Below, in pieces: positions 62,204 through 64,000 of a stretch of DNA of 64,000 nt. Each line of letters opens with the position of its first letter. Within the stretch, counting starts at the first letter, position 1. Below the pieces are notes generated by a model. It worked only from the letters and a program-made list of their open reading frames with translations. It had not been told where the DNA came from and ran no database searches. The position numbers were made by a program, and so were the translations under genes. Origin of the DNA: Haliangium sp963772315 (GTDB taxonomy: Bacteria; Myxococcota_A; Polyangia; Haliangiales; Haliangiaceae); contig CAVYWJ010000004.1 in the NCBI GenBank assembly GCA_963772315.1, forward strand, positions 2,914,001 through 2,978,000, read 5' to 3'.

Positions 62204-63208
62204 ATGGCGAGAATTGCTGTGGTCGGAGCCGGCAGCTACGGCACGTCGTTGGCTGTCGTTTTCGGCAGCGCGGGACACGAGGTCTCGCTGTGGTGCTTCG
62301 AGCCGGATCTGGCCGAACGCATGCACGGCACGCGCGAGAATGACATCTACTTGCCCGGCTTCCAGCTGCCGGCGTCGGTCGCGGTCACCAATGACCTGGC
62401 CGAGGCCGTGCGCGGCTGCGAGCTGGTCCTGGGCGTGACGCCCACGCCCGTGATCCGCAAGGTAATGAGCGGCGCGGTGCCGCATCTCCGTGACGATGCC
62501 GTCGTGATCAACTGCTCCAAGGGCCTGGAAGAGGGCACGCTGGATCGCATCGACGAGATCTACCAGGACGTGCTGCCCGCGAGCGGGTACCAGCGCTCCG
62601 CGTACCTGTCGGGGCCCACGTTTGCCAGGGAGCTGGCCGCGGGCCTGCCGGCCGCGCTGGTCGTGGCCAGCCGCGATCCGGACAGCGCGGCCCACGTGCA
62701 GCAGCTGCTCTCGACCGAGCGGTTCCGGCTGTACACGTCAGAGGACGTGATCGGCGTGCTCATCGGCGCCGCGCTCAAGAACGTGGTCGCCATCGCGGCC
62801 GGCGTCGCGGACGGGCTCGGCTTCGGCTCGAACGCGCGCGCAGCGCTGATCACCCGCGGGCTGGCCGAGATCACGCGCATCGGCGTGCAGGCGGGCGCGG
62901 ATCCGCTGACGTTCTCGGGGCTGTCGGGCATGGGCGATCTGGTGCTGACGTGCGCGGGCGACCTGTCGCGCAACCGCCAGGTGGGCCTGGCCCTGGGCGG
63001 CGGCAAGAAGCTCCAGGAGGTGATCTCGGAGATGCGCATGGTGGCCGAGGGCGTGAAGACCGCGCAGGTGGCTCACCAGCTCTCCGAGCGGCTCGGGGTG
63101 CGGGCGCCGATCATCGAGTTCATGTTCCAGGTGCTGTACCAGGACCAGCCGGCGCGCACCGCGCTGACCCAGCTCATGGGCCGCTCGCTCAAGAGCGAGC
63201 GCGACTGA
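62204..63208 (+). CDS. gpsA: Glycerol-3-phosphate dehydrogenase [NAD(P)+]
   Basis: Makes sn-glycerol-3-phosphate for phospholipids. NAD(P) motif VVGAGSYGTSLAVVFGSAGHEV at the N-terminus, INCSKGLEEGTL, YLSGPTFARELAAGLPAA, catalytic Lys in GAALKNVVAIAAG (GxxLKN), GLAEITRIGVQAGADPLTFSGLSGMGDL and the C-terminal RAPIIEFMFQVLYQ. 334 residues. Downstream hairpin and the HDAC gene follow in the same direction. Confidence 0.96.
   Translation: MARIAVVGAGSYGTSLAVVFGSAGHEVSLWCFEPDLAERMHGTRENDIYLPGFQLPASVAVTNDLAEAVRGCELVLGVTPTPVIRKVMSGAVPHLRDDAVVINCSKGLEEGTLDRIDEIYQDVLPASGYQRSAYLSGPTFARELAAGLPAALVVASRDPDSAAHVQQLLSTERFRLYTSEDVIGVLIGAALKNVVAIAAGVADGLGFGSNARAALITRGLAEITRIGVQAGADPLTFSGLSGMGDLVLTCAGDLSRNRQVGLALGGGKKLQEVISEMRMVAEGVKTAQVAHQLSERLGVRAPIIEFMFQVLYQDQPARTALTQLMGRSLKSERD
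63182..63201 (+). terminator. Hairpin at the 3' end of gpsA
   Basis: CGCTCGCT (63182-63189) and AGCGAGCG (63194-63201) form a perfect 8-bp stem with a CAAG loop, overlapping the last codons. No T-run follows. Three GGGCCGCTCGC copies near here (63178, 63218, 63246) make slipped pairing possible. Confidence 0.3.
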
Positions 63209-63302
63209 GCCGCCATGGGCCGCTCGCTTAGAGAGAGCCGGCGTGGGCCGCTCGCGACGGTTTTGTGAGGGTCTCTTACGGGCGAGCGCGAGGGAATTGC
63301 AA

Positions 63303-63325
63303 GGTGATACAGTGGCAGTATCACC
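63303..63325 (+). promoter_or_regulatory. Perfect inverted repeat abutting the start codon of the HDAC-family gene
   Basis: GGTGATAC (63303-63310) and GTATCACC (63318-63325) are perfectly complementary, separated by 7 bp, and the right arm touches ATG 63326. It may be an operator for a dimeric regulator, or a hairpin at the ribosome-binding region that controls translation. No other Shine-Dalgarno sequence is near. Confidence 0.55.

Positions 63326-64000
<675 letters not shown>

Overview
The window is high-GC DNA (G/C-rich third codon positions) from a bacterium that is most likely a myxobacterium (Myxococcota), probably of the Nannocystineae / Haliangium-Kofleria type. The pointers are a mevalonate-pathway operon running into HpnC/HpnD squalene synthesis, a membrane-anchored Hanks-type Ser/Thr kinase with a PEGA domain, an NtrC-type two-component pair, a TonB-like protein with a long Pro/Gln-rich middle, and several Cys-rich or SEC-C proteins of a myxobacterial style. 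This assignment is inference from gene content only.

Layout. 0-8 kb: a ThiF/MoeB E1-like enzyme, the Ser/Thr kinase, an RNase Y-like protein (frameshifted near its end), then an iron-sulfur unit merR(Cys-rich)-iscS-iscA behind a strong palindromic operator, a hotdog thioesterase and an SspB-like ClpXP adaptor. 8-14 kb: folB and def, transcribed divergently from ribA-mrp; a LON-domain protein; a dolichyl-phosphate-type glycosyltransferase; and rubrerythrin (with an intrinsic terminator) followed by a DUF3501 gene. 14-27 kb: dacB (frameshifted), an oligopeptide-binding lipoprotein, a broken HTH-ImmA/IrrE peptidase with a Cys-peptidase-like neighbour, a phased palindrome array, Myxococcota-style hypothetical genes, a decayed AAA-ATPase module, PilZ, rarA, a second substrate-binding lipoprotein and a four-CBS protein.

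27-35.5 kb is one dense minus-strand operon: arginase-like, fni, mvaK1, mvaD, mvaK2, mvaA, hpnC, hpnD and a small gene. Most joints are 4-bp ATGA/GTGA overlaps. Together these enzymes convert HMG-CoA through mevalonate to IPP/DMAPP, and the last two carry farnesyl diphosphate towards squalene. 35.6-47 kb: a class III cyclase, an isolated and divergent ribosomal protein L11 gene, a tRNA-Sec gene (selC), a TonB-like protein, gcvT-gcvH, an SDR with a lipocalin-like partner, a NUDIX hydrolase and the NtrC/histidine-kinase pair.

47-58 kb is an accessory stretch: a large toxin-like gene with a probable PD-(D/E)XK nuclease motif and at least five frame breaks, an ISL3-type transposase remnant, tandem lipoprotein paralogues, a SEC-C protein and a pair of 21-bp-period tandem arrays. 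56.7-64 kb: a secreted trypsin-like protease, an orphan CD-NTase-like nucleotidyltransferase, a GNAT protein, a UbiA-family prenyltransferase, a REC-GGDEF diguanylate cyclase, gpsA and the first 225 codons of a histone-deacetylase-family protein.

Two themes cut across the window. First, at least a dozen single-base G/C insertions or deletions break otherwise good genes, mostly at short homopolymers; this looks more like residual sequencing/assembly error than wholesale pseudogene formation, except around the accessory loci. Second, several promoters place the -10 box only 5-12 bp before the start codon, suggesting leaderless or nearly leaderless mRNAs.
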